NCBI GenBank assembly: GCA_030765065.1
Contig: CM060984.1
Span: forward strand, 99,863,488 to 99,927,487
DNA from: Deroplatys truncata
Lineage: Eukaryota > Arthropoda > Insecta > Mantodea > Mantidae
Direction: 5' to 3'
DNA: 64,000 bases
This document shows, in pieces, positions 11,475-22,027 of this stretch. The position numbers and the translations under genes are program-made. Every line of letters begins with the position of its first letter. Position 1 is the stretch's first letter. A model generated the notes under the pieces. That model worked only from the letters and a program-made list of their open reading frames with translations. It searched no databases and had not been told where the DNA came from.

Positions 11475-11945
11475 AAAGGTAGAGGGGATTCAACGGAGGG
11501 GGAGACCTCACGCTCTGTGATCTTACAGATCTATTGCAGTTACCACTCCCAGGAGGAAGGGGTGAGATGATGGAACCACAGGCCACAGTGACGCGCCGAA
11601 GTCCCTAACATTTCCAACTTCGCAGACCCGTCCCACGGTAGAACCACCGAGAGAGGATAAGGAACAACCCACAACTCAAGCAGCCCTCTGATGTCCACGC
11701 GGAATATTCTTGCATCCGCACCATCTGTTCGGCACCACCATACGGCACGAAACTTAAAAGCACACCTGAAAGAAGAGGAGGAAACGGAATGAAAGGGAAA
11801 TGATGCAAAGGAAATCGTGGTAGAGAAGAAACCACCCCAGCATTCGCCTCGAAAAAACACGAAAAACCCATGGGTCAGAGTGGGCGGTCACCGGGGATCG
11901 AACCCGGGACCTCCCGAATGCGCTACTTTGCTCGGTGAATTTTAT
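11475..11945 (-). mobile_element. SINE (family S1) with tRNA-derived head, minus strand
   Basis: On the minus strand the head reads AGTAGCGCATTCGGGAGG, then CCGGGTTCGATCCCCGG, a perfect B-box and T-arm. It continues into CCCACTCTGACCCATGG and a pyrimidine-rich body. Copies of the same family are at 28754, 42625/43060, 49296 and 49960. Open frames across it are incidental. Confidence 0.75.
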
Positions 11946-13015
11946 AAGTGCTGCAGTAACTTTGATCCGTGCCTGAATTTTGAGTCCGTGTGATGCAGCA
12001 GGAAATAATTTAGTTTCTGTAGCGCTTTTCTCATAGGTATAATTGCAGCCAAATACTGAATAGCTTATATGCAATTTACTACCCTTGCCACTGGCACTGG
12101 GTAGCTTTTCTTTCCAAACAAAAGCGAAACACATGCTACATCACATATGCTTTTCCCCCCAGCAACAGTGGCGGCTGAAACATGAATGCAGTGGTAGTGC
12201 CAGGAATACGTCCCCGAATTTCTTATATGAAGCAATAAATATACCACCACCACGCCATTTTTGTATGGTTACTCCAAATTAATACCCTACCCGCTACCCG
12301 AGGTGACGGTTGGTTCATCCCTAAGAATAGCTCCTGCTTAGCTGTCAAACGAAGGTCGTAATACGAACATTCGCCCTGACTCCCAGTTAATATCTAACCG
12401 AACCTTAACTGGAGATCAAAATATAGGCTCTTCATGGTAGAAGTACTATTATAGAGCGCAAGTACATACACTAATGAGGCTAATCCCAAAACAACGATTC
12501 CAGTTCAAATCGCACACACAAGCTCACAGCTGGCCGGGTGCAGGTGCTGTCTGTGGAGTTTTACTTCCCTTTCAATCATCTACTGGACTGCTGGCAGTGG
12601 AGGTAGCATTATAAAAATGATTAATTTAATTTTAAGTATAAGCAATGGAAAATTAATGACGAATATGACATAACAAGTGACAAAGTTTTACAATGAAAAT
12701 GATTGGTACCTTATTTTTCACTTCTCAGTATAGCACACTTTGTCATAGGTGTACGATAATGTTGGTACTTATGATTCGATATGCTGCCAAGATAAGCCGT
12801 GAGAGGTAGTAACTGGTACGAATATGGGCTATCCTCTTGCCCCTCCAATCCCGCTAGAGTCTAGACTGAAAGCCCAGAGTGCTATGAATCCGTGTCAGGA
12901 CAGAAATGGCACAGATTCATAGAATAATAACATAAAAAGGTTGCAAACTTACAATTTACAGTCGCTCCCTTCAGTTTCTATGGTTTTATATTGTCAGACA
13001 ACCTACTTCTTTGCG
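11946..13015. other. Unassigned sequence left of the gypsy element
   Basis: No gene or repeat recognised. Confidence 0.4.
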
Positions 13016-13380
13016 CCTTTGTGGCAGTAATTTGTATCACAATAATGTAAATGCCAGAGTGATTGTAGTGTTATTGTATGACATTGATTTGAGATGTTTG
13101 TTAATTATAAGCATTATTAGGAAATAAGTTTACACGGCCTCACTGAAACTGACAATAGGAGCGGATAACAATGAGTGAGGGGGTGAGTTGTTTATCAATT
13201 ATTAGAGACAAGCAAATGACGTCAGATTGGCGCGCTTTTCTTAGAAATGGCGGGAATTTCTTCCTTAGAGCATATGTTTTCGTAATTTTGATTGGATATA
13301 AAAATAGACGCTAATGTTGGCGCGTTTTATTAACCAATAGCAGCTCGGTTATAATCTTTAGGCATATCGGGGTGTGGGAG

Positions 13381-13387
13381 TATAAAA
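13381..13387 (+). promoter_or_regulatory. TATA box of the LTR promoter
   Basis: TATAAAA with GC-rich flanks, also present in the right LTR (22399-22405). Its complement is in the solo LTR at about 34846. Its distance to the AATAAA signal fits a U3-R-U5 layout. Confidence 0.65.
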
Positions 13388-13408
13388 AGCTAAAGCCAGA
13401 AGCAAGTA

Positions 13409-13545
13409 TCGCCCAGTTCAACAAAATCATCCACGCATTACACGTCGCTGAATCCAACGGAATCATTCAGAAGTTAAACGTCGCTCAGTTCATCAGAATC
13501 GTTTGCGAGTTACACGTCGCAATTCTACAGAATCTCTCGTGTCTT
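13409..13545 (+). repeat. 36-bp tandem repeats downstream of the LTR TATA box
   Basis: Three and a half units sharing CGTCGC and GAATCATT/GAATCGTT. Translated, they give 12-residue units AQFNKIIHALHV, AESNGIIQKLNV, AQFIRIVCELHV. The right LTR has the same array at 22427-22563. Confidence 0.7.
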
Positions 13546-13994
13546 AAAGTTTGTTATAAATGTGAAACACGCGATTTAAAAATGTGCAGCAAATAAGTGA
13601 TCATAGTGATATTAGAAAATATAACAGTTTCAGTCTGGCGTGTATCAAGAGTCAATATGTGAACTTAATTAATTGTGACGGTAATAAAAGTGTAAAAACA
13701 AATTCTTTTATCAGTGTTATCTTTCAGTAACAAATCCTTTCCGTTTACACACCTTGATCAAGATATATGCTCGACTTAATAATAATACTAGCTAGCCGGA
13801 TGACAATGAACCCAACATTCAAAGAAGTAATACAATAACAGGCGCCCAACAAAAGATAACACGAAGTTACCGCGACAAATTGGCTTCCATACGTGGTGCA
13901 GATAAACATGAAGCATCCTCCAACCAACTACAAATATACTACTTCAAATTGGCTCCCAAACGTGGGGCTAACAAACAAACCATCGACTCCAAAT

Positions 13995-14014
13995 TGGCGC
14001 CCGGAACGTGGGGC
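13995..14014 (+). promoter_or_regulatory. Primer-binding site, tRNA-Lys-like
   Basis: TGGCGCCCGGAACGTGGGGC begins 3 bases after the LTR end. It resembles the tRNA-Lys site used by Drosophila gypsy-group elements (TGGCGCCCAACGTGGGGC), with a two-base insertion. Confidence 0.8.
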
Positions 14015-14106
14015 GAATTAACCAGGAAAGGGCGAATTAACCAGGAAGGGGCGAATTAACCAGGAAGGAGCGAAATAATCAGGAAGGGGCGAATTAACTA
14101 GGACGT
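14009..14106 (+). repeat. Leader tandem repeat, period about 20
   Basis: Five units of GGGCGAATTAACCAGGAA with small changes begin inside the primer site and fill the first 100 bp of the leader. Confidence 0.85.
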
Positions 14107-14395
14107 GGATTGAATGGAGCAGTGAAATTAACTACAAGATGCAGATTCCAGAAACAACCACCAGAACGACCTACGACGTGGATGAGTGGACATCGTAATT
14201 ATGAGAATAGAAGGCAACAGGGGAATTCAACTACGACACCACCACGACGCAGATCCATCGTAGTACGACGCAGAGGCGACATATACATCTAGGGGAGAGA
14301 GGCAGGAAGCTGGACATCAAAGCAACATCAACAGACGACATCACTAATGTTAGAATATTGTAAATTTTTTATCCTAAAAAATTGTGAGAAATTAA

Positions 14396-14970
14396 ATGTT
14401 CTTAAGAAGTGGTAGGATTAAGAAAACAATGTCTACTAATAATACTGAAGAAACATTTATGGAAGGAGATAATGTAACAGTTAGCTGTAATTCAATACAG
14501 GTTACAGAAAATAGCTCAAACAATGTAGGATTTGAGGGAGGAAATGTTAGTGAAGAAAGTCAGAATAGAATAGTAGGAAATGTTAATTTTGATGCTAGTA
14601 TGATGATGCAAATGTTGAGAAATATTGGTAAGAGCTTAGAACAAAGCAGGGAAGATATGGAAAAGAATAATAGGGAATTGAGGGAAGATATTGGTAAGAC
14701 TAATGGGAAATTAGAAAAACTAACTCAGAATAATGAGAAATTAGAAAAGAACTAACTCAGAATATGGAAAAGAATAATAGGGAATTGAGGGGAGATATTG
14801 GTAAGAGCTTAGAACAAAACAGGGAAGAAATTGAAAAGAAATTTATGGAGCTAGATAGCAGTATGACAAGAATGAGAAATGAAAATCAGGAAATGATAGC
14901 AAATGAGATAGGGAAAGTTTCAAAGAAAATGTCAGACATGAGCAGGGAAATATCTAACCAAAAAATCTGA
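14396..14970 (+). pseudogene. gag 5' part: coiled-coil region
   Basis: The reading frame starts MFLRSGRIKKTMS at 14396 and runs to a stop at 14755, then continues in a second frame from 14764. Both parts are rich in Lys, Glu and Asn with heptad spacing, so a long coiled coil is likely. MEKNNRELREDIGK occurs twice (about 14657 and 14764), so the coil has grown by an internal repeat of about 107 bp that also breaks the frame. Family A is inserted at 14966. Gag would package the RNA and form the particle. Confidence 0.75.
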
Positions 14971-15845
14971 TGTGTTGCACTCACATGACTTCCTCTACTC
15001 TTGTAAATCTATTTTTACAAACGTCTATTCTCCATATGCTTCATGTTAATCGAGATATCGAAATGTCAATCTTATTGGTAATTTTCTTGTAGATGCAAGG
15101 GGAATATGGTTGCTTTTAAGCGATAGTCAAATATTTTAACGCTGGTTGCTATGGGGTGCATTCCATTCTCTTTGCATGTCCAGGAAATAAAAAAAATGAA
15201 TAACGAATTTGAGAAAAAGTATAAGTATTGGAAAATTTAAGGAAATAACAAGCAATATCTCGAAAACGGTTCACTCAACAAAAGAAATGTATATGACTAA
15301 GTTGTGTATTTTAACGCGATCTACATTTTTTGTGTAGTAAAATTTTGTCTATCTCTTATGGTTTACCAGTTATGGAAAAGTCGTTCAAAATGAAGAATAC
15401 TTTTGGGGACATTCCCAGAAAATTCGAGATATACATTTAATTTTTCATGACATTATCTTAAACATATGATATTTTCATCAAAATCGTTAGAGCCATTTTT
15501 GAGAAAATTAAAATTTTCGAAAAATGTTCCATGTAAAGGGTAGTCTGGGGTGGGGGGATTTTCTTGAAAACCTTCGTGTCGCATCTCTGGAAGATACTGA
15601 ACCTAAATACCAAGTTTGGTGTTTATCCGACTGTTCGTTTTTGAGTTATGCTGTTCACAGACACACAGACACACACACAGACACACACACACACACACAG
15701 ACACACACACGGACATGTTTCTAAAAATGTTTTTTTGGATTCAGGAGGTCTCAATACATGTATTTCCGGTGAAATCTCGGTATCGAATTTTTGGGTGGAA
15801 TGCAATACTTCCCCTACTTACTATACGTAGTAGAGAAAGTAAAAA
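14966..15845 (+). mobile_element. Family A copy, complete, inside gag
   Basis: Starts TCTGATGTG and ends GAGAAAGTAAAA. A-runs border both ends (AACCAAAAAA before, AAAAAGTGAGG after). It carries a (CA)n/(GACA)n tract at 15658-15712. Gag coiled-coil coding resumes right after it, so this is an insertion into the retrotransposon and younger than it. It is the best reference copy for the family: 880 bp. Confidence 0.9.
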
Positions 15846-17267
15846 GTGAGGTTAATACTGTTTGAACATGTTAACGTAAAATGTACAGAGTTAGGTAGCC
15901 GAATGAATAGCATTTCAAGTGAGCTTAGAGAGATGATGGAGGCTACAAATGCTACAATTAATGCAGGTGCAAGTTAATTTCAGAGGTGAGATATCTGAAA
16001 TTCAGAAGGAGTCGGAAACACAAAGAAATAAATTGTCTAAAGAAGTTAAAGTTTTGTCTATAAATAATCAAAAACTAACTTCTGAAATTAACAAGCACCA
16101 AGCTGTTCAAAATGAGAATAATAAAAAAATTGACCAGACAATAGAAAATCTGCAAGGTACTGTAAATAGGTTAGAATTGAATTCAAGGGTAAATATATGT
16201 GATGTTAATGTATCTGATGTACAGAATAATGATAGAGGTAGTTCCTCAGGTATGACTAATAATGTGAGTGATGCGGTGGCTTCATCAATAGCTCATGCTG
16301 AAACTCAGAGTGCACAAGTAACACTAGAGAATTTAAATATGGGAGTAGGGGATTTGCAAAACTATAATCATATCTTAAGTGATTTTCCACTTCCAAAATT
16401 TAATGAAAACTCCAATCCAGTACAGTTTATTGCAGACTTGTCAGAATATTTTCAAATTAAAAAGATACCGGAAGCATTGAAAATGATAGTTGTCAAAAGA
16501 TGTTTGGACCAGAAAACTTTAGATTGGTTACAAATGGTATCAGGGGGTGAAATTTCATATGAATACTTTAAGAGGCTATTCATGAACAGATTTTGGAATG
16601 TTAGGTACAGCACAGAATACGGGCAATGCTTAGTCATGGTCAATTTGATCCACGAGAGGGAATATCAATAACTGATTACTTACTGAAACATGCAAGTCAG
16701 GTTAGGAACTTGTCACCTCCAATCAATGAGGAAGATTTTGTGAGTTTGCTCACAAGGCATTATCCTTTAAGGATACAAAATTATTTATTAATTGCAAAAC
16801 CACGTAGTATCTATGAGATGACAGAATTAATGACAGCTTTGGAACAACAGGAAGAAGATATATCTCGGGAGTGGGAGCATAGATTTTTAGATGTGCGAGA
16901 TAGACGAAATTACCAAGGTAGTTATTATCACCAAAGCAGACGACAAGACAGACGTCATGAGAATAATACCAGGCAACGGTACCAATCATACGTTCCAAAT
17001 TTTGAAAGATTGAGGATAGATGGGAGATCAGGTCGACAGGAACAAATAAATTACGTCAGGACAGAAAGATTGCCGGAAAGAGGGCAAAATCAAGGAAGGC
17101 GGTACATTAGACAAAGGGGAAATTTAACTCACTTGAGGGAAAACACTAACCGGGAAAGATCCGAGGAACGGCAAGAAAATTACGTACCAAGAGGACATAA
17201 GTTCAGAAATCGAGGATTTCGAACTCGAGGAAGGGGAACTCAAAACAATGTAGCGAAAATGAGATAG
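15846..17267 (+). pseudogene. gag 3' part: capsid and Arg-rich tail
   Basis: After family A, gag resumes in more than one frame. 15949-16671 holds more coil, then the capsid-like segment FPLPKFNENSNPVQFIADL and KRLFMNRFWNVRYS. A frameshift near 16630 leads into SHGQFDPREGISITDYLLKHA. This matches gypsy-type gag (retrotransposon gag domain). The C-terminus to 17267 is full of Arg, with RNRGFRTRGRG near the end, and has no CCHC zinc knuckle. An RG-rich tail probably does the RNA binding instead. At least two frameshifts (near 15950 and 16630) make it unusable as it stands. Confidence 0.8.
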
Positions 17268-17439
17268 ATTTAGCGCCGGTTAGGAATGGCAGTCCCGTAC
17301 ATGAACATGGAAGTAACCAGGAAAACTGTCAATACACTCCTGTGCAGTAGGTTCTCAGGACGTCTTTAATAATTCAGTATCCGTTACCAATACAAACAAT
17401 ATGCCTACACACACATTCTGTAAGAAGATTGCAGCAACG

Positions 17440-17790
17440 AAAGATAAGGAGGAAAATTTCGAGTCACCTCATGTTATGATAGAAATCGCGAAGAAAGAGA
17501 TCATTGCAACTATAGATTCCGGATCATCAGCTTAAATTTGTTCGCAGTAATTTTATATAAATTTGATAAATGAAGGTAACAAAATTATGGGTCTTCCCAC
17601 TAGTAATTTAGTTTGTCGTGTTGCAATCGGAAGAACGACACAGGTCATAAAACACAAGCTCTACTTAACATACTTATCGGCGGAGAAGATTTTGAGGTTA
17701 TGTTTCTAATTGTAAACCATCTGATTTGTGACATAATCTTAGGATGTGACTTCCTACATGAATATGAAGCACGTATAGATTTTAAACATG
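17440..17790 (+). pseudogene. Aspartic protease of pol
   Basis: IATIDSGSS is encoded around 17505-17529, the catalytic Asp-Ser-Gly box. A TAA stop follows at 17533-17535. The frame changes near 17650, and the closing motif DIILGCDFL lies near 17730-17755, the usual second half of a retroviral-type protease. The protease would cut the Gag-Pol precursor. A stop plus a frameshift make this one inactive. Confidence 0.8.
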
Positions 17791-18689
17791 AGGAGTTAAA
17801 AATGATAAAAGACAATAGAGAAATAAAGATACCGTTTATAAAAGAGAAAGTTTCTGTGATTGAGATGACAAAGTATGAGAAAAATCTTTGTGACCAAGAG
17901 TTTTTTGTGAAAATAACAGAAACCGATAGAAATAGTCAGATAAAGCAGGTAGTCACAACATATGAAGGGAATACCACGCCATATTTTCAACAGCTAGTAG
18001 AAATGCCAGAAAAAGTAGAGAAATTTACAACCCGAACAAAAGACGACCGTGCGAGCGAGATAGACAACAACTGGGAAGAGAAGAGAAATGAGGAAATACT
18101 ACACAAGTGTGAAGAAGCTTATAACATTACGGAAACACAAAAACAAATCCTTCATTACGTTTTGATGAACAATAGTTCAGTATTTAGTAATATTCCAAGC
18201 AGATGTAACGTATATCAGCATACATTTCAGGTAGAGGATGTGCCACCATATCGGCATAAGTATGACAATTTACCTATAAGTCTTAGGGACAAAGCTAGAA
18301 AACTGATAAATAGCATGTCAGAAAATGGGATTATTGAGCAAAGTAATTCTCAGTATATAAATTCAATTTGTTGGAGTATTAAACGAGATGGTAGTTTAAG
18401 ATTAACATTAGATGGTGGATATGTCAACCAATATATGAAGCCAGATCATTTTCAAAGTGAAGGAATCGAAGAACTAATCACGAAACTTTCAAGAGGGAGA
18501 TTTTTGACATCCATTGACCTCACTGCGTCATATTGGCAAGTGGAATTAGATCCACAAGTGCGTGATTACACTTCATTTCAATACTCGGGGATTCAGTATC
18601 GTTTTTGTGTAAATCCTTTTGGTTTAAAAAAACTCAGGAAGTGGATTTTTGAGAGCCATTCACAGTATTTTTGGAAATTCTGCAGATGA
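17613..18689 (+). pseudogene. pol: protease end and reverse transcriptase palm
   Basis: 358-residue frame. It runs from the protease C-terminus into RT: NGIIEQSNSQYINS, then FLTSIDLTASYWQVEL (first catalytic Asp) and FCVNPFGLK. The frame is lost in an A7 run at about 18628-18634; one frame over, coding goes on as SGFLRAIHSIFGNS. RT copies the RNA from the tRNA primer. The spacing and block order are those of gypsy-group RT. Confidence 0.88.
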
Positions 18690-19290
18690 TTTTTTAATAA
18701 AGTATATTGATGATTTCCTCATCATTAGTCAAACATTTGAAGAACATATGAATAATGTACATTACGTGTTAAGTAAACTGCAAAAACATGGTATGACTGT
18801 AAACATACTAAAATCAAAATTTTGTGTCAAGGAAATAAATTTTCTGGGCTATGTAGTGGATGAACGAGGTATAAGACCCGACCGGAAGAGAATTGAAGCA
18901 ATAATGAAAATTCCACCACCAAAGAACGTAAAGCAAATTAGACATCTCTTAGGGGTATTGAACTTTCAGAGTAAGTTCGTACCAAGGTATTCGGCTGAAA
19001 TAGAACCACTGCGGCAGCTACTCCGAAAGAATATTAAGTGGAGATGGACAGATGATCATCAAAAATGTTTTGAGAGAGTAAAACAACTCTTTGCTAAGTC
19101 CATATTGCTCGAGAGGCCCAGAGAAAATTTGAAATACGAGATTTATGTCGACGCATCAATGCAAGGATTCGCCGGAATTTTAGGACAGCGAGACATCAAC
19201 AATGACTTTCACGTCATTAGTACAGCTTCTAAAGAACTTACAAACATTGAGCGGAATTCTTCAGTGACTCAGTTAGAAATTGGAGAAATT
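18649..19290 (+). pseudogene. pol: RT fingers/thumb and start of RNase H
   Basis: Contains YIDDFLIIS (the RT active-site Asp pair), INFLGYVVDERGIRPD, RHLLGVLNFQSKFVP, then IYVDASMQGFAGILGQ (first RNase H Asp). At 19291 the sequence jumps back, because 18822 onward is repeated. RNase H therefore never continues in this frame. The 238-residue frame ends at 19365 inside the duplicate. Confidence 0.88.
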
Positions 19291-19745
19291 TTGTGTCAAG
19301 GAGATAAATTTTCTGGGCTATGTAGTGGATGCACGAGGTATAAGACCCGACCAGAAGAGAATTGAAGCAATAATGAAAATTCCACCACCAAAGAACGTAA
19401 AGCAAATTAGACGTCTCTTAGGGGTATTGAACTTTCAGAGTAAGTTCGTACCAAGGTATTCGGCTGAAATAGAACCACTGCGGCAGCTACTCCGAAAGAA
19501 TATTAAGTGGAGATGGACAGATGATCATCAAAAATGTTTTGAGAGAGTAAAAGAACTCTTTGCTAAGTCCATATTGCTCGAGAGGCCCAGAGAAAATTTG
19601 AAATACGAGATTTATGTGACGCATCAATACAAGGATTCGCCGGAATTTTAGGAGAGCAAGACATCAACAATGACTTTCACATCATTAGTACAGCTTCTAC
19701 AGGACTTACAAACATTGAGCGGAATTCTTCAGTGACTCAGAAATT
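18822..19745 (+). repeat. 469-bp tandem duplication inside pol
   Basis: TTGTGTCAAG occurs at 18822 and again at 19291, and the sequence after each is nearly identical to the end of the first unit. The second copy has few substitutions and a 1-base loss that ends its frame (19280-19651). The duplicate covers the RT thumb and the start of RNase H. After 19740 normal RNase H coding resumes as EIGALYFSLIRFKTY. Confidence 0.92.
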
Positions 19746-19960
19746 GGAGCACTCTATTTTTCATTAATTCGATTCAAGACCTATATTTATCAGCAAAAGG
19801 TGAAAGTATATTCAGATCACATAAGCTTAACTTTCATCCAACGGTGTAGATTATGTAGTGGAAAACTTGCTAGATACATTCATGCAATATCTGCATTTAT
19901 ATTGAAATTATACACATTCCTGGCAAGAATAATACCTTCAGCGATTTGCTATCGAGATTA
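19736..19960 (+). pseudogene. pol: RNase H C-terminal part
   Basis: EIGALYFSLIRFKTYIYQQ followed by VYSDHISLTF and, after breaks, DLLSRLNYN. These match the gypsy RNase H end (SDH--L) and the linker to integrase. The frame is broken in the middle. Confidence 0.7.
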
Positions 19961-20539
19961 AACTACAACCCACAAATTCCCGAGAATATTGAAATGCCTA
20001 GAAATGAAGTCAAAATATTGACAATTGAAATTCCTTTAAGTAAAGAAATGATAAGAAAATTGAAAAATATGGGGGAAATTCAAAATGAGGACGCAAAATT
20101 ATTTGAACTAAAAGGAAATGCACCACTAATTGATGAGGCAAAGAAAGAAATTGTAGCAATTCGGAATGGAACATTATACAAGAAGCAGGGAAAAGAAATG
20201 CCTAGTTGGAAGGTAATGGTTCCGAAAAGCACGGAAAAGGAACTAATTAAGAATTTTCACGAAGGGTTAGCACACTCAGAGACGGACCGGACAACTTCTA
20301 TGATTTTAGAAAATTTATACATATCCAAATTGCGTCAGAAAGTTCGGAAATTTATCTCGTGCTGCAACCTATGTCAGAAAGCAAAGCAAATAAATGCAAC
20401 ATATGCATTTGAGACAAATTCGGTTATAAGAGATAAGCCGAGGTGTGTAATTAGTATTGACATTCATGGTCCTGTGCCTCCAAGTCAATTTGAAACAAAT
20501 ATATATTTGTCTGTTATGATATATTCAGCAAATATGTAA
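19946..20539 (+). pseudogene. pol: integrase zinc-binding domain and first catalytic Asp
   Basis: HEGLAHS and CCNLCQK form the HHCC zinc-binding domain. ISIDIHGPVPPS holds the first Asp of the DDE triad. The frame ends at 20539, where a 1-2 base change splits KYVRIYPLRKPT. The role is insertion of the cDNA into the genome. Confidence 0.85.
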
Positions 20540-20550
20540 GAATTTACCCT

Positions 20551-21306
20551 TTGAGGAAACCTACAAGTTTAGCATGTTTGAATAGACTACTCAGGTCATA
20601 TGTGATAGAAGAAGGACCAATCCAATCTGTACTGAGCGATAATGCTTCGTCCTTCACAGGAAAAAAAATTATGGAGGGACTGAAAGAAAATGGCATTAAA
20701 CAATATTTTTCGTCAAGATACAGACCGAACTCCAATCCAGTGGAGAGGGAAATTAAGGAAATTTCGAATTACTTAAGGGTGCTGTGTCATCGAAAACAAA
20801 CCCAATGGTATGGATACCTGAATTTTGTTCAGAATCTACTCAATGAAACAGTAAACAATGTGACAGGATACAAACCATGTGAACTTAAGTTAGGAAAGAA
20901 GATAAATACAATATGTAAGAAAATTCCAGAAGCCATTCCAGATGAGCACTTGATACCACAAACGGAAGAAGAGATGTTCCGACAAGCATTCGAGAGGATG
21001 AAGAAAAAAGCTATAAAAAGAAAAAGGAAACACGAAGAAAAGAAAAGAAAGGAATGGAGGATCAAAATAGCAGATTTAGTTTTGGTTAAAACTAAGAAAT
21101 TGTCTGATAAAGCAAATAAACTTTATTGGCGAATGTTTCTAAAATATCATGGACCATATGAAGTTGTTGAAGTATATGGAACAAATACATATGAATTATG
21201 TAACCCAACAACTCGAAAAGCCATTGGAAAGTTCCATATTGAGATGCTGAAACCATACAACAATGAGGATAAATATGAAACACAAGACCAAGATGATGAA
21301 AAATAG
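20551..21306 (+). pseudogene. pol: integrase core and C-terminal domain
   Basis: VLSDNASSF gives the second Asp and SNPVERE the Glu, about 34 residues apart. A Lys-rich stretch (KKKAIKRKRKHEEKKRK) and a GPF/Y-type domain (LKYHGPYEVVEV) follow, then GKFHIEMLKPY and a stop. This piece is intact over 251 residues and is the best-kept part of pol. Confidence 0.88.
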
Positions 21307-22027
21307 ATTCTGGATAGTTAAAGCTGAACTGCAGAACAAAGTACTGGAATGTAAGAGGGTTATCTATGTATATATGTCATGAGAAAGGAGAAATAAATTC
21401 TGGCAAAAATAAATGTTTAAAGGGGAAAAAGAACATTTTCTTAATAAACTGTAATAGCATTTGAAATGAAGCATTTAATAATGAAAAATTAATGTTATAT
21501 TAAAGTAAAAGTACGTAGATATAATTCCAAGAGTATTGTGAATATAGAGTACAAAATAATAAAAAAGGGGTAAAGATAATTAAAGCAGAATACTTATGTA
21601 GCACAAAGATAATGTGAAATTATGTGTAGAATTAAGAGATGTAAGTATATTTGTGTAGAGGATGAATATTTTGGTAAATATGTTTAATAATTACAAAATG
21701 AACCAGGTTAAAAATCTTGAATGTATAAATTTTTATGTAAACAACCTAAGAAAGTAAACCATTTTGTAACAGTAACTAAATAATTCAGGGTACAGTATTT
21801 GCTATAAAAAATTGTAATGTCAGATGTATGTATATAAACACATTAGACCAGAGCCAGTAAATAGTGGCGAGAAAAATGCAAAATGTATGACGTGTGTTAA
21901 ATGCGTGTGCAGTGTTAAGTGCAAGTGATAAATACCTTGTGTTACAAGATTCAGGATACTAAAAACCCAATTATAAAATTTCCAAACAAGTTGCAAATAT
22001 TTATAATTATGTTTCTAGTGGGGCATA
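21307..22027 (+). other. Non-coding 3' region of the gypsy element
   Basis: AT-rich, with no env-like frame. A short purine stretch, TAGTGGGGCA, just before 22028 is the likely polypurine tract. Confidence 0.6.

Larger units (their letters stand above)
13020..13991 (+). repeat. Left LTR of the gypsy element
   Basis: 972 bp, TG...CA ends. TATA box TATAAAA at 13381-13387, followed by tandem 36-bp repeats. AATAAA at 13683-13688 is the likely polyadenylation signal. Its last 150 bp hold three motifs similar to the primer site that follows it. A 74-residue frame lies downstream of the TATA box in both LTRs. Confidence 0.95.

Noticed and set aside
13372..13596. 74-residue frame in both gypsy LTRs as a gene
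   Set aside because: It lies wholly in the LTR and reads through a 36-bp tandem repeat; no domain. Kept only as a repeat finding.
14009..14106. CRISPR-like array
   Set aside because: Units of about 20 bp abut with no spacers, in the leader of a retrotransposon of an animal genome.
14966..15845. Family A as a standard MITE with terminal inverted repeats
   Set aside because: The inverted ACTTTCTCTAC-like motif is offset from the 5' start by about 20 bp, so the ends are not true inverted repeats; also no constant TA or TTAA target.
21307..22027. env gene between integrase and right LTR
   Set aside because: Stops are frequent in all frames and there is no signal peptide or membrane segment.
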